Shown here piece after piece: positions 34,270-47,604 of a stretch of 64,000 nucleotides of DNA (the stretch's first letter is position 1; the number at the start of each line of letters is the position of its first letter). The translations under genes were made by a program, and so were the position numbers. This DNA is from Vespula vulgaris (lineage: Eukaryota > Arthropoda > Insecta > Hymenoptera > Vespidae). A model generated the notes under the pieces. The model was not told the DNA's origin. It did no database searches and saw only the letters and a list, made by a program, of their open reading frames with translations. Where the stretch lies: assembly GCF_905475345.1 (NCBI RefSeq), contig NC_066591.1, forward strand, positions 7,049,501 to 7,113,500, written 5' to 3'.

Positions 34270-36074
34270 AAGAAGTTTTCCATAGCGAGTTATATAAAAC
34301 CAAGAATCAAATTCGCAATATACGCAAGTCGAAGAAGATAGAAGGAGAGACGAAAAGAGGCAATTGACAGCTTTCCGCTTGAACTCTTTCTCCGTTCTCT
34401 CAGTTCGAAACCACAGAGACCTCGCCTTTCCTGCAATTTATTCTTCTTCTTTCTTTTTCGCAAAACGTTCAACTCTGCCAGGTTTGCACTTCTTCGTTGA
34501 TTTCAGTTTCAAGCTTGAAATTCTTGGTTATTTTGAGCGAAACTAGTAACATCGAATTAAGGATTTCGTAATAATTCAATTTATAAATAAACTAGATAAA
34601 TAGATAATTCATGAAAACTCATCTATTATTCTAACAACTATTACTCTAACAACATATAAATACAGGTAAGATTAATAAATCTTAGTCATAAATAAAAGGA
34701 AAAAAAAAACATTCATATCTTATGAAGCATTAAACGGAAATACTGCCTGGTGGTATCTCGAGTTCTAAAACGTCACGAATTCGCAACATCACCGTCTATA
34801 AATATGCCGCGATGAACAATTCGCGGAGCAACTTTATATTTAATCGCAAGACTCGTCCCTTCCGAATAACGTTGCCGATAACCCCTTGCCCTTTCGCCCT
34901 TCGCCCTTCCAAACCAGGCTCACACTGCTAACCACTGGAACAACATGGGGAACTACGATAAGTCGTACGAACTACGTAATCCGTATTGGAGTTTCTTGAA
35001 ACACCGACAATGTAACCGGTACACTCGTATTACGTGAATTTATGCATCGAACAATTTGTCGGTATTATCGAACTCACATGAATCTACCGGTAATCGAAGA
35101 GTCGTACTGGGAATAGAAACTTATAGTTAAAACCATTCAAGCGAAAAGGTCTTTAAAAATTTCAAATAAATGAATATTAAATATCTTTTAAATAATGTGT
35201 TTTATGAGAGTAAATCCTTTTACTACTCTGTAGTAAGTAAAAAAGTATGCAATAATAATATTTTTAATAATTCTTGAAAGAAATTTTATCGACGTGAAGT
35301 CGTCTACCAAGACAAGACATTGCAATTTTGAAAAAGGATATGAGGTACCTAAGAGAGAAAGATAGGAAGGGATGGAACAAGGAGAGAGGGACAATAATGA
35401 GAAGGGAATAAGAGAAGGAAGAAGAGAGAAAATCGCGAAAGGGAAGGATGAGAAAAATAGGTAAGCAAGCGCAATTTCCGCAATGTGAAAGTTTCTAGAG
35501 AGACAAACGATGCAGATATAGCTCGTAACATAAAGATTTTCCGTTTCTCCCAGTTTTCGATTATTGTCATCCTTTGATATTGTCCTTCGTTATTCTCTGT
35601 TCACTTATCCAGAAAACTATTCAATACTGTTTTCTCTTCTTTCTTTTTTCTTTTCTTTTTTAACGTTCCACGATAATAACATCCTACTTTAATAGGAAGG
35701 AAAAACAATAGATAAAATTCGCTGCTCGATAAAATATACTTTCCTTATTTAAAAGAACATTCGCGCCGACGAAAATAGTAAAAGCTGTTTGCATTTAGCA
35801 TGCATAAATGTATATGTATGTATGTGCGTACATTCATATTATCTTCATATCTTCATCGAGCATTGGATCGTCGAGATACACAGCAACGATGAGACAATTA
35901 TGAAGTGGTAGGTACGCGACGCGTCGACGATTTGAATATTCAACGAAACGTGCTATTAGCTCCTTCTTGCTAGCGAAGCCTGACGATGCGAGTTAGAATG
36001 GCGACGAGTCACTCTTCGGACTATTCATCAAAGTGACGTAGTTAAAGGTGTTACGTCTTGGCATTTCAACCACT

Positions 36075-36258
36075 GAAAGAAAGAGAGAGAGAGAGAGCTA
36101 AGAATAAGGAAATGAAGGAGAGAGAGAGAGCTAAGAATAAGGAAAGGAGGAACAGAGAGAGAGCTAAGAATATGGAAAGGAGGGAGAGGGAAGGAAAGAG
36201 AGAGAGAAAGAGAGAGAACTAAGAATAAGAAGAGCGGAGAGAGAAAGAGAAAGAAAGA
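36075..36258. repeat. GA-rich minisatellite with CTAAGAATAAGGA core
   Basis: Four units can be seen: a GA run followed by GCTAAGAATAAGGAAA (36094 onward), again near 36131, a variant GCTAAGAATATGGAAA near 36163, and ACTAAGAATAAGAAGA near 36218. The unit length varies (about 32-55 bp) because the GA part expands and contracts. Confidence 0.85.
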
Positions 36259-36659
36259 CGATACGTGTGATCATCCAATTAATTAGCTACACTGCAGTGA
36301 CAGATTACTATTTATGCGTTGGAAACTTGATACTGAAGATGTATTAAGACACATTACCGTCGTATAATTCTAATAACCGATTATCAACTTGAGAACATTT
36401 AACTCCTAATGGCTCATTTTATTTATCAGTATCTACTAGTATCGATATTGTTCCTTCGAATAAAGGGTAATTCTCTTCGTTTCTCTTAGAAGTAACTGTT
36501 CTATCATGCGTCGTGTGAGAGAATGATAGAACGATTCAAGCACCATCCTGCGAATCGTAGTTAAAAGCAAGAGCCATAAATCAGACTAGCGAAGTAAACG
36601 AGGATGGAGAAACAGATGTATCCTGCAAATAACCGACGGTATAGTTACACGTAAGGTAA

Positions 36660-36750
36660 AAGAAGTTGTGGAAAGGGGAAAGAGAGGAAGAGAAAGAGAT
36701 AGAGGAGAGAAAGAGACAAACAGGAAGAGAGAAAGAGAGAGAGAGATAGC
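36660..36750. repeat. GA-rich tract
   Basis: Imperfect GA/GGA/GAAA repeats. The two overlapping minus-strand Ser-Leu frames arise from it. Confidence 0.9.
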
Positions 36751-38937
36751 AGAGGCGGGGCAGGATATACAACTACATAACGAAGAGAGGGAGAAGAAAT
36801 AAAGGCAGGACGATACGCAGGGGGTCGTAAAGCGGGTCGGCCCGCCGCAATGTTGTTACTCACTGCTTTCGAGCGTAGAATTAATTAAAATGCATATAAA
36901 ATGACCCAACAGCGACCGTCGAGCAGCCTCGACTCGTTCCCCAAATTGAACCGAACTTATCTCCTTCTTTCTCTCTCTCTCTCTCTCTTTACTTCGTTTA
37001 TACACCACGCCTTTTATAGGATATCCTCTTTCTCATTCGCAAAGAGCCATATCGAATAGCCCCGAAAATGCAAATTTTCCAAAAAGCTAACCTTCAAACG
37101 CGATTACTTTCATCGCCAACAAAAACGAACAAATAACATTTCAATGTTTCCAAGTAACAGCACGTACTCATTTCATATGAGAGTAGTGTGCGCAGATGCG
37201 AACATCTCGAGAATATCGCAATACGCGTCTTGATAAAACGTTATAATTCATCGTTCGATATAGCAAAAGGAGAAGATAAAAGAGGATAGACGGTGCATAG
37301 AGACAGTCCTAGTATAGTCGCTATGAAAGTGCACTCAACAGTACCGAGGCTCATGCATAATCATATATTTACAGTGCCGTGCCGAAGACCCTCTCCTTCC
37401 TATTCGCTAGCACTTCCACCAGCGATGCCATACTCACTCTCTTCTTCTGCTCTCACGTATCAACGAGCATACACGCACGAACGCATAAGAGAGAAGGATA
37501 GAGAGAGAGAAAGAGAGAGTGGGAGAGAGAGAGAAGCAGCATGTGCCGTCGTCTCCGACTGCTTTAATTAAATATTTGCATACAGGAGAACCTACATATG
37601 TATACCTATATATATGTATATATATGTATCTTTATACATATATATCCCTCACGCGTTTACAGCGATACAAGAAAAGACATATAATCGTTCCTCGTATCCT
37701 CTGTCGCATTATACTTTTTCTCTTAAGTTATGTGTAGACGTATAGTGTAAAATATATATCTACTAAATTAAATGATTTAAACTTTTATATCTTTGAAACC
37801 AATGCTAATTAAAGTCTCCAAACATATCTATATACGTTACACTTTATTATCAACGTGTTGATATATTGTTTTAACAAATAATTGCATTATTAAAAATAAA
37901 ATAAGAATAGGAAACAACGAATATGCGTCAATTTCATATACATAAGAGTTTATACCTTTTGAGAGTTGGATGTAGAGCTGTTAGATGAGTTCGTAGCTCA
38001 TGTTACCTTCCTCACGCCCGAATCCAAGGATCTTGAGAGATTAACCGCAAAATCGCGCTCTGTTGCTCTCTATCAAACATGGACATATAGAGTACGTATC
38101 AACATTGTGTGCGTATTTTCCCCCTAAGCACACATTTCTACTCGCGTGTACGACTGAATTACGGACGGTCATTATACTTCATCATTTTCACCCCTTCCTC
38201 CATTCTCTCTTCCCACTATGATGTTCTCTCTTTCTTTTTCTCTGTCTGCTTGTTTCTCTTCCTCTTTCTTTTTCTTTCCTTTCCAATCTCTTTTTTTATC
38301 AATACGTACAATATTTAGCTACACGAATTTGAACATAAACACGAATTTAGTCCTTCACTTGATAAAAATCGCGTGTCCGTGCCGTTTAAATCAAATTATT
38401 TAAATTTATATAATATCGTCGTATATAAATATTTTTGAATTAGATCTTTTGATTCGTAATTGCCTAATGCGTACACGTTTTCATTCATATCTCACTTTAA
38501 AGTATTCCTCGATATAAAATATCAAAGAGGATTAAATCTTTATCAACTTCTTATAACGAGAACAATAAAACACTTTTAAGATTTTCATTCATGCTTCTAT
38601 TATGCGTCTCTCATTCTTTCTTTTTTTTCTTGCTTTTCTCTCTATATTTCCTTACTCTTCCTTCTTTATGACACTCCACTCGTGCTACTAACAATAACAT
38701 CTCACCAATTAAGATGCTTATCAGAAGGAGCACGGTTACCGCGAAATATTTGCTGCTTCCAAGCACGACTCTTTAAATCAGCTTGAAGTATCTCGCTGGT
38801 GAAACCGGCGTAAAAATTGTTTCAAGTGCTTCAATTAGGAAGAAACATTAAATCATTCCGATGTGATCTACATTAGTTTAAAAGAAAATATATTCGCGTG
38901 CGTTCATTGTCGCGTTGGAATTAGTTAGTTTAAGTAA

Positions 38938-38962
38938 AAAATAAATAAATAAATAAATAATA
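38938..38962. repeat. (AAAT)n microsatellite
   Basis: About six AAAT units. Confidence 0.9.
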
Positions 38963-39413
38963 AAAAGAAAAATAATAAAATTCATCAAAAACTTGAAAGT
39001 TTTTGCAATCAATAAAAGTCGTTCGAATTGGTCATATATTTCCCTATATTTTTCAACTTAAATACGTGTCTTAAAAAAATCATCGACCATGCACGTTCGA
39101 GGAAAAATCATAAAAGAGTTTCCAGAAAATGAAAAAAGAGAAAGAAAGGATAGAAGGCAAACTTGCAAAGATGAAAAACGAAAAAGAAAGAAGAGTAATA
39201 TGATGGAAAAGGGAGCAAATAAGAGGAAAGGAGAGATAGAAGGGAAGAGAAGAGTAAGGAAGACTGTTCTCCTATGGAAGCTCGGTGAAGAGGATGAAAA
39301 GGGACAGAAAGAGAGTGAGTAGAGGTAGCCAAGAGAATCCTTGAAACGAGAATCGCGTTAGACCCTGGGCTCCTGACGGGAAACGCCGCTTATACATGCG
39401 GCATAAACTAAAA

Positions 39414-39446
39414 CTACCGGTGTCACCGGTGATACACCGTCGGTAG
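39414..39446. promoter_or_regulatory. 33-bp interrupted palindrome with two ACCGGT words
   Basis: Reading outwards from the centre: CACCGGTG (39424-39431) is self-complementary, GTGT (39420-39423) pairs with ACAC (39434-39437), and CTACCG (39414-39419) pairs with CGGTAG (39441-39446). The right arm carries small insertions. ACCGGT appears twice, resembling Grainyhead/CP2-type sites (AACCGGTT). It lies in a G+C-rich island (39340-39480). Function is inference. Confidence 0.35.
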
Positions 39447-39511
39447 ACGCTGGGCGAGGACGGTTTATTGTCCATTTGTATTCCACGTTCTGAGTTTTCT
39501 CCTTCTTCGTC

Positions 39512-39690
39512 TTTCTCTTCACTTCTTTTTCTCTCTTTCTCTTTCTCTCTCTATCTATCTATCTTTCTTTAGTTTTTCTCTTTTTCTCTATTCTCTCTTT
39601 CTCTCCTTTTCTCTCTTTTTCTCTCTTTATCTATATCTTCTTTCTTTCTTACTGTATCTGTCTCTTTCTTTCTCTCTGTTACTTTACCCT
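39512..39690. repeat. CT-rich low-complexity tract
   Basis: Interspersed CT, CTTT and CTAT words over nearly 180 bp, not a pure repeat. Confidence 0.9.
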
Positions 39691-40075
39691 CCCGTTCTCG
39701 TTTTCGTATCAAGAGAAAAAGAATAGTATTGCTCGCCTTGTTTTTTCTCCATCCGGTGTATTTTTCTGTTTTAGACGTAGACCGAGTGCAGTCAACGAGA
39801 TGGTGCGAGCTCTGCTTTTAGCGGCCTGTCCGAGGGCATCAGTATCTCTAAACGACCGACCGTCCCTCTCAAACCCTTTCATTGCTTAACGCCAGGTCCA
39901 CTCTTCCTCTCAGTGCTTTTCGTGCTAGTGCGCGTTCCGCTTCCGACTTTTAGAGCCGGCCGTTATGTAAAACATGACGCCCAACGGGTCTTTTGATTAA
40001 TCTAGAAGAAGGAAGAAAAAAAAAATAATTTCGTTAGAGACTTGCTGGAAGATAGAGTGAGTGAATGAGATAGAC

Positions 40076-40130
40076 GAAAAGAGAGAGAAAGAGAACGAGA
40101 GAGAAAGAGAAACAGAGAGAGAAAGACGAA
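40076..40130. repeat. GA-rich tract
   Basis: GA/GAAA tract of about 55 bp. Minus-strand Ser-Leu frames arise from it. Confidence 0.9.
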
Positions 40131-41162
40131 AAGTCTCAGAATGAATGAACGCGGCCTCGCGTTTACTCGTTTTAGCTCGCATAAAAAAGATTGATGTAGC
40201 CTAGCTTGAAGCTTCGTTACGTCTGTCAAATGAATGCAAGAAAAAACTCAACGATTCTTTCGAATGTTTTCATCGTCGACTATGCGAAAAATGTGTTGAT
40301 TCGATTGAAATTACAAAGATAATGCTATTTAAATATCCTGAGTTAATCACAATTAAAATTATTTTTTAAACTAGTTGATACAAATAACATGTGTGTATTT
40401 GAACGCTTTTTAATTGTACTCTGATGATATATATCGTGAAAATAAAATTAATGCAAGCATTTTGTATTGTTCCGGAATATTTGGATTATACGTTAATAAA
40501 TAATAATAGTTTAATTGGACAATGAAATTACTAATACTATTCTGTTTTATTTCCGTTTACGTTACGTTAAATTCTTGAATGTTGATGACAATCGTAGTCA
40601 AGAGATTTCACATAGTCAACAGAACAAAGGCGATCAAATCTTTTGGCGATCAAAAGCAGTATACAAGATCGTATTTGTTTGCTTAAAGAGCATCAATTTG
40701 CTACTGCATTTCCACCACTTAGGTGCGTTTGAACCGTAATGGAGGATGTAATTAATCCGGAACTTAGAGACTTCACGCTTGAACGCCAAATCTATTACGA
40801 TGCAACTGAACGGTTAATTTTGCAATTAGCACATATTATAGGAGAGAATTAGAATCGACGTGGTTAATATTGTTCAATTAAAAAGAATGCATTTTGTCTT
40901 ACGTTTATTCGACACTTCCCGATTCTTTATAATTCTTTCATATGTCAAAATATTTCCGTAAATGGTAAAACAGATTTATACCATCCTGATTTCCACCAAT
41001 TGATGTTAACTTGGATACGTTATCGTTAAGAGGATAAAGCAAAGAGTCGTTCGATGCGTTGGTCGATACGTCGAAAATTACAGTAGGTCAATATTACACG
41101 CTTAATTGTTATTTGAATAATCGAGCGCGAGTAGAATTCACGTTTAAACTGGATCCAGCTTT

Positions 41163-41165
<3 letters not shown>

Positions 41166-41213
<48 letters not shown>

Positions 41214-41224
41214 TCTTTCTCTCT
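41166..41224. repeat. (CT)n microsatellite
   Basis: Pure CT core 41166-41209, then CATCTCTTTCTCTC. Confidence 0.97.
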
Positions 41225-41734
41225 AGCTGTATTAATTCGTACAAACGTTTAAATGCGTTTGTTCCTAATTATCTCCCGTTCCAATGTTATTCCTTTTGAT
41301 GCACGACTTTTGTGGATAGTAAAACGTGGATTTCTTCTAATTTAATAATTGTAATTCAGAAAAACCGTCATAAATCAAAAAGCTTGGAAGCTTTTATTTA
41401 ACTGTTTAAATGTGTCGTAAAATAGAAAGTTGTTCAAATCTATTGAAACTGACAGATTAAACCGTTAATGTTCCTTTTACCTTTACAATTTCCAAACTTC
41501 CTTTATTAAAATTTTATTTAATAATTAATTTCTATGGCTCACTTCGATATCGCATTAACGTATCACCAATCTTCAATCTAGATATATGTATATTAATCGA
41601 TTTTTCCAATTAATTTTCGCGATATTGCATATTTCGTTCGTGTTGGAGTAGAAAGTCATTAATCTCGCGGAGGGTATAGAAATATTTTATTTAAAAGGTA
41701 CGAGGAAATTCAAGCGAAAATTCTCTTTCGTTTA

Positions 41735-41766
<32 letters not shown>

Positions 41767-44700
41767 CCTGTGTCTCTCTATTTTTCTCTTTTTCTATCCC
41801 GTCGACTTTGAAATTCTCAGTTATGATCCCCAAACGAACGTCGTACAGCGTACACGAAGTCTTTCTTAATCTACGCACATTATGATTTACAGCAGTCGCT
41901 CGAGCATCTAACATTGAAGAGCGTGCAGCACCTTCGTTCTCTTCCTCTTTCGGTCTTTCTCTTTCTGTCTCCCGGTGAGCCATTCACATTTCTCATTTAC
42001 TTAGAGACGACCGACGACGACCGTATGAATTATCCAGACGAAATCCCAAAGGCACGATTCAGTACGTAAGAATAATGATACCGGAGGTCTAGCCGGACAC
42101 GAAAATCGTTCTAAATAAATCGTCCTCTGCTCGAAAGAGAAATAGAGACGAAAAGAGAGAGAAAGAAAGAAAGAGACAGCTTGGTACCAGCATGTATTTC
42201 CTTCGTTAAATAGAATTTGTAATAGATGCGATTAAATCAGGTCTGTAAATACATTCGAGTTTTTGGACGATCGATATTATCGTCTGTTTAAATTTAATCG
42301 TGGAAAGAAAATCGTAATTGGTCGCTCTACCTGTCCTACATTTTGATTGTAGGACAAATAATACACGAGCGAATAATGTGAAGATCAAACGTGAAACGAT
42401 ACAAGAGTATTTGATAGAAATTTATGATATTACCCTCGAGCGAAATTTATGATATTACCCGTATGATATTAACTGGACGCTTGTTATATATAGTTACGTC
42501 TACACGTCTACACATATCTACATAAGCATACGTATACGTATTCGTTACACAGAAATATAGACGTCATCTTGACACGCCTCATTAATTATCAGAACTATTC
42601 TACCCTTGTCGCGTATTCACGTGACACGTAGAATAAAACTCACCATTTTTGTCGTATTAAAGTGATCGATGAATCGGGACCTTGACGCTCCAAGTTTCAA
42701 AGTGTCCCACCATCCGTCGTCTGATCTCTTAGGATCGTATTCCTATGTTGAAAAGAATAAGAGTTATTCGATGAAATGAAAAATGATAAGGTTTTATCTT
42801 TTTGTAGGAGATACCTACTCGTTTCTTATCTTCCTTGAATGTTACGTTGTCTTATCAGTATGATAATGCTGGTGAATTTTAAAAACTTTCAATGGTATTA
42901 CGATGATACGAAGAAACAAAAAGGAATACAACAAAAATCGACGAAATTGGATAGCTTTCCAAGGATATCGTGTTCTTCTCATACCCATGATACGGATTAG
43001 GGACTCGAGCTTCTATTCGATATAGTTAACACCTCTCCCCGTTTGCAAGATACAAAATTACGTTGCAGGTGCATTTTCTTAAAACAGATCTCGCTTAGGA
43101 AGATGGGAAAGCCAAGAGGAAGGAGTTATCGAAGAACGTTCGAGCGGAGTTACCCAAGTGGGAAGAAAATGTCATTGGCATCGAACGGAAACTTTTGCGA
43201 TCGCCCGAACTCTCTTCCTTCTCTTTCTTTTTTCTTCTTTAGCCTCGACGTGCTTCCTTCTACTCTAACTACTCCTTCTCAGTCTTTAATCGTGTTCCTT
43301 CTCGTACTACAAGCTTTTTTCTCTTTTATCTTTACCCCACTTTATTAATTTTTCTACCTATTGTCATTTTAACTTGGTATATTGATCACATAAAAGTTTA
43401 ACATTCCATTTAAAGTAAGAATAAACTTCGTATATTGATCTAAAGTTAATAGAAAATTAATACACGTCATTTAAAATTAGATTTAGCATTTAAATTTTCA
43501 TTTTCTTCCAAAAGCTTTAGGCTTTTGTTCGTCCGATAAATAAATTTAGTTTTCTCTATCTCTTTCTCTCCCCTTCGATTCTTTTCGTCTATTGGGAATA
43601 ACATTACCGGCCACCTTGATTTTTCTTTTCTCCCTTTTACCGAAGTTCGCTCACCACGAAATACAAGGACCAACTCCCGCGTGTTTTGCCAGTCGATTCG
43701 ATGTTTACCACTCGCCATGCTTTAAAGTGGAACTTCTCTTAACTAGTACTGACATTTCCAAGACTCTTCTCTTCATCATCTTATCGTAACCTTTGTCAGC
43801 GGACCTGTAATGCTAAGAATACTTTCGACGAAGACCTTTTGTTAACCAATTCTTCCCTTTTACCAACAGATTCTCTCGTTTCCTTTTCTCCTTAACTTCT
43901 TCGCGTTCACAAGCTCTCGTAAGATATCTCGTAGACGACGATAATCTATCTTCTCTCTATTTCTCTCTCTCTGCTTCTCTCTTTCTCATTCTCTTTCTCT
44001 CTTTCTTGTAAGAGAAACGAGCTAGCTAGCTCCAACTCGTCTGTGTCCGTTAAAAGTAATTGTCACTTTCCAGGAGACCCGTAGAATTAGCATCGAGCGA
44101 ATAGTCCTCGTGGATTCTATGTGAAATGATAAACGGGCACGACACTTTTGTAATGTCTTTGAAAAGTGAGAGAAGTCGTTGTGAAGAGTAAATCGCGAAA
44201 AGTGTAAGTAAATGTATCACATACATGTATATCCGTGTATATGTACACGTGTATATATTTAAATGTATCTATTCGAACGAGCAAAAGAGACTAGAAATTT
44301 TCATGCGAGTAGTTTTCGTAATCCAATTTACATAAATCGGATATACATTTTGGTTTTAGCACCGATACGTTTTAATTTCACTTTAATTTTGTAATAAAAA
44401 TCTATTTCGATCGAGAAATAGAGAGACGAAGAGTGGAACATAGAGATATATGATTGCATTCTACAGGTTTACGAAAGAAAAGAGAGAAAACATTACTAGA
44501 TTAGTTACATTTCATTTATACATATATTCAAATTTATATTTAGAATGACCCACGAAGGTTTATTTCGAATAATTCGCTACAGATACGATATGTGTGTTAC
44601 GATATAGATGTATGCATGCGTGAACTATCTCAATACAATTTACAAAAATTTATTATTATTGTATATATAAAAAAAAACAAATAAAAAAAGAAAAAAACTT

Positions 44701-46250
44701 GAAATCGATGAGTAATCGCGATTCGGTAACATTATTTATCGTTCGAATTAATTTCGTCGTTTCGTTTGAATATACATCTTTATAATAAAATAAAACAAGT
44801 GAAATGGTGAAAAATTAACACACATTCTCGTTCTGATTAATGTTAATCCGATCTTTTCTTTTACGCCGATTTTATTTTATTATCCAAACTTACGAATTCT
44901 TAAGCTGCCGTTCATACGAATCTGATTTCATGCTTCCTGCTTTTACTGTCGAAGTTATGTCCAGCTAGCATTGCTTTTACGAGCGACCTCGCGTTATCCG
45001 TAATTCTACCTTCTATTTCTCGTACGATCGCACGCCGGTCAAACTTCCTGGAGACCAGTCGTCTTACTCGCTTGACTTCTCCTTTGAAACCACCGGATAT
45101 TTTCACGAAATTCTCGACATTTCCGGTTAAAACGAAGCTCCCTCTTCCTCTCTTACGGTTTCTCGTGGAAGAGAAATAAGATCTATTTCCGGTATTTCGC
45201 TTCGTGACATCGATCGAGAACCTTCCAACCACATACACCACTTGAACGAATCTCCCAGCCGTATTGATTTATTTGTGCTATTATCGAAGAAAAGTTTTTA
45301 ATAATGTGTGACAAAAAAGTTCGCAGATAGCGAAGGTAGACTATTAATTGGTAAAAAGAAGAACATTGCTTGTTATAACGTATTAACCAATTAAATCGTA
45401 TTATTTCCAAACAAAATGCAATTTCGTCTAAAAGATTAATTGCTCTTTCTCTCTCTCTCTTTCTTTCTCTCTCTTAATTTAAAAAATCTCTCTTTTCTCT
45501 CTTAAAATTATAAGATATATTTAATCGCTAGCATATATTATGTTCGATAATAAGAATTCGATTTTACATTTTAATTATCTAATAATACCTTAGCCGAAAA
45601 GAAAGGTTGATTTAATTACAAGCTTCTCGCATAGCTTTCTAATTGATGGGTAGGTACTCACGACAGGAGACGGTAAAAGCGACGACAGCAAGGAGAGTTG
45701 GTGTTCTTAAATGAAAATAATCGACGGCTAAAAACCGACAACGGCACGACGAAATTTCATAATAAGATCTTATCTCCGGTTTATGAGTCCAGCTCGGTAG
45801 CCTCACGATGTGAGCCATGTTTTATCCGTCCTGTCGAGGATAAGCTGGATAAATTTCCATCGTCGCACGCACATTCTACTTTACCCTCGACCTTTAATTT
45901 GACACAATAAAATAGAAGCTTGACACGTTGAAGCCAAATTGAAGTGAATATATGTATGTCCGATTTTTAGTCAAGAAGAATATACACAATTAACGACTTT
46001 TTGGATTTTTCAAGAATATCAAATGTTTATTTCCCTCCTACAGTATCTAGAAACTGAGGAATTTCAAAAAATAGAAATGATGAATAATACTGTAATTAAA
46101 TATATAGATATACTTTCTACCATGTTATACTTATCAAAGTGAGAGCGTGCAATATGAAACTTTTGTGCTCGAATCATATTTAATAAATATTCATTCAGTT
46201 AGTAATATCTACTTAACGTTGAGAGCTTTCAACTAGAAATTCTATTATTT
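41225..46250. other. Gene-poor stretch
   Basis: CT tracts at 41733-41780, 43967-44013 and 45444-45476, a GA tract at 42127-42180, and a small tandem duplication of about 25 bp at 42418-42466 (GAAATTTATGATATTACCC twice). The segment 44930-45245 is somewhat G+C-richer and open on the minus strand for 109 codons (44912-45241), with a basic composition and no recognised domain. The segment 42580-42720 contains CRE-like and E-box-like words but no clear cluster. Confidence 0.55.
41733..41780. repeat. (CT)n microsatellite
   Basis: CT-rich tract with CCC and TGTG interruptions near its end. Confidence 0.9.
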
Positions 46251-46620
46251 AGCTGCAGTTCGGTGCCCAAACTAGAATTCATTGAAAGTCCGAGTGAATT
46301 CAAGCGCGATATCTTCTGAACCTCGTGATCCGTGGTACGAGATAAACGGTGGTCGCACGTTCTAACGATCGACTCGATGCGGAGAACCGAGTCTAATAGA
46401 AATTTCCCGAGAGATCTGATATCATTGGTTGGAGAGTGCCAACGCGAGGGCCGCTTGGAAACTCGCTTGACGCGTCGCGCGCGGCCTGACGACTACTCGG
46501 GCCAAGGGGTTAATGACGTAGGAGAAGTTGCCGGTTGTTAGAAGGAGAGGACTTTGACTAATCGTGAGAGAGATCGACGTTGTCCTCTTCGCTTCGGGAG
46601 GTCAACGGTGCTTCGTGCGA
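46251..46620. other. G+C- and CpG-rich island
   Basis: This segment is the most CpG-dense outside the satellite, with a run GACGCGTCGCGCGCGGCC at 46470-46485 or so. A plus frame at 46332-46541 (69 codons) is open but unrecognised and Arg-rich as expected from CG words. It directly precedes a very long CT tract. Candidate promoter or 5' exon region, not proven. Confidence 0.3.
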
Positions 46621-46631
46621 ATCGAGCTTTT

Positions 46632-46632
46632 A

Positions 46633-46694
<62 letters not shown>

Positions 46695-46695
46695 A

Positions 46696-46770
<75 letters not shown>

Positions 46771-46928
46771 ACCTCTTTAAATTAAAACGATCTATCTGTC
46801 TATCTATCTATCCAACTTTCTCTCGTACTCCACCTCTGGGAAATATTAATGCATTAATTGATGTCACAAGTGCTTATATGCCATGCTCCTTCACAACCTC
46901 TCCTTCTCTCCCTCTACCTCTCTTTCTC

Positions 46929-46961
<33 letters not shown>
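46632..46961. repeat. Long compound (CT)n tracts
   Basis: CT repeats fill 46632-46770 with TTT and ACT interruptions. A CTAT stretch lies at 46793-46812 and a second CT tract at 46908-46959. The three overlapping Ser-Leu frames (up to 151 codons) are translations of these repeats in different frames. Confidence 0.97.
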
Positions 46962-46964
<3 letters not shown>

Positions 46965-47604
46965 ACATCTATTTTAAGAACACTACTATTAGAGATTCCA
47001 AGAGATTGATAACTGCTTAAATAATAATACTATAAATGGTAGACCTTATAAGTTATTTAACCTTATAATGTCAAGCAGAAAAAGTAATTTATATTTTATT
47101 CTAATAAAGTTATAGGTATTATTTCTTGTAGCTCATTTACTTTTCGTTAATTTCGCTCTTTGGTATTATAAATTTTAATTAAAACGACTTCTAATTTCTA
47201 TGAAAATATTATAAGGAAGAAACGTTTTTCGATTTCACGCCCGTACATCGTGCCAAGAAACACCAAAGTATAGCGTAACTATCGAATATAAGATGGCGAA
47301 TGAACCAACCTCCGTTTTCTACGTTCCTTAAATAAAACATCTACGGATTGATCTAACACTGGCGTTTATTCTTCCTATCGCACACCCTCGAAAATCGTGT
47401 TCTCATTCTTTCTTTTTATATCTCCCTCTTCGTCTTTATTTCACTCACCTTTTTGTTCTTCTTTTTATACATATACATAGACATACACACACCTATCTTT
47501 CGTATTCTCGAAAGACCAGCGCTCTTTTTCCTTTACCCTTAAATAAAACATTCGAAATACATTCAAGATTAAGAGAATCGAGTAGAGTTCCCTTGTTGGT
47601 CAAA

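Larger units (their letters stand above)
31301..36074. other. Gene-poor stretch with GA tracts and scattered G+C islands
   Basis: No recognised gene. A GA/GAAA-rich tract lies at 32793-32860 and (GA)n at 34216-34262. The segment 32530-32770 is more G+C-rich and holds a 46-codon Arg-rich frame starting at 32636, unrecognised. The segment 32100-32220 contains TAATTAATTAG, a homeodomain-type word, next to CGCGCGG. The segment 34730-35080 has moderate G+C without a frame. The frames at 33409-33609 and 35349-35570 are not distinguishable from chance. Confidence 0.55.
36259..41165. other. Gene-poor stretch with many GA/CT tracts
   Basis: Tracts: GA-rich 36660-36750, CT 36969-36989, GA 37498-37535, (AT) words 37600-37645, (AAAT)n 38938-38962, CT-rich 39512-39690, GA 40076-40130. 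The segment 39780-39990 is more G+C-rich and contains a 29-codon frame from 39800 with a hydrophobic start (MVRALLLAACPRAS), too short to support. The lysine/arginine-rich frame 39089-39322 follows a purine-rich composition. No gene is recognised. Confidence 0.55.

Noticed and set aside
34747..34759. CTGGTGGTATCTC resembles the 3' part of miR-317
   Set aside because: The seed region of the microRNA is absent upstream and no hairpin was seen.
44912..45241. Minus-strand 109-codon basic frame
   Set aside because: Arg/Lys-rich, with no family recognised. The G+C-richer composition lowers stop frequency, so openness alone is weak evidence.
46554..47009. 151-codon Ser/Leu-rich frame
   Set aside because: Direct translation of (CT)n tracts; the other two frames are open too and no non-repeat domain is present.
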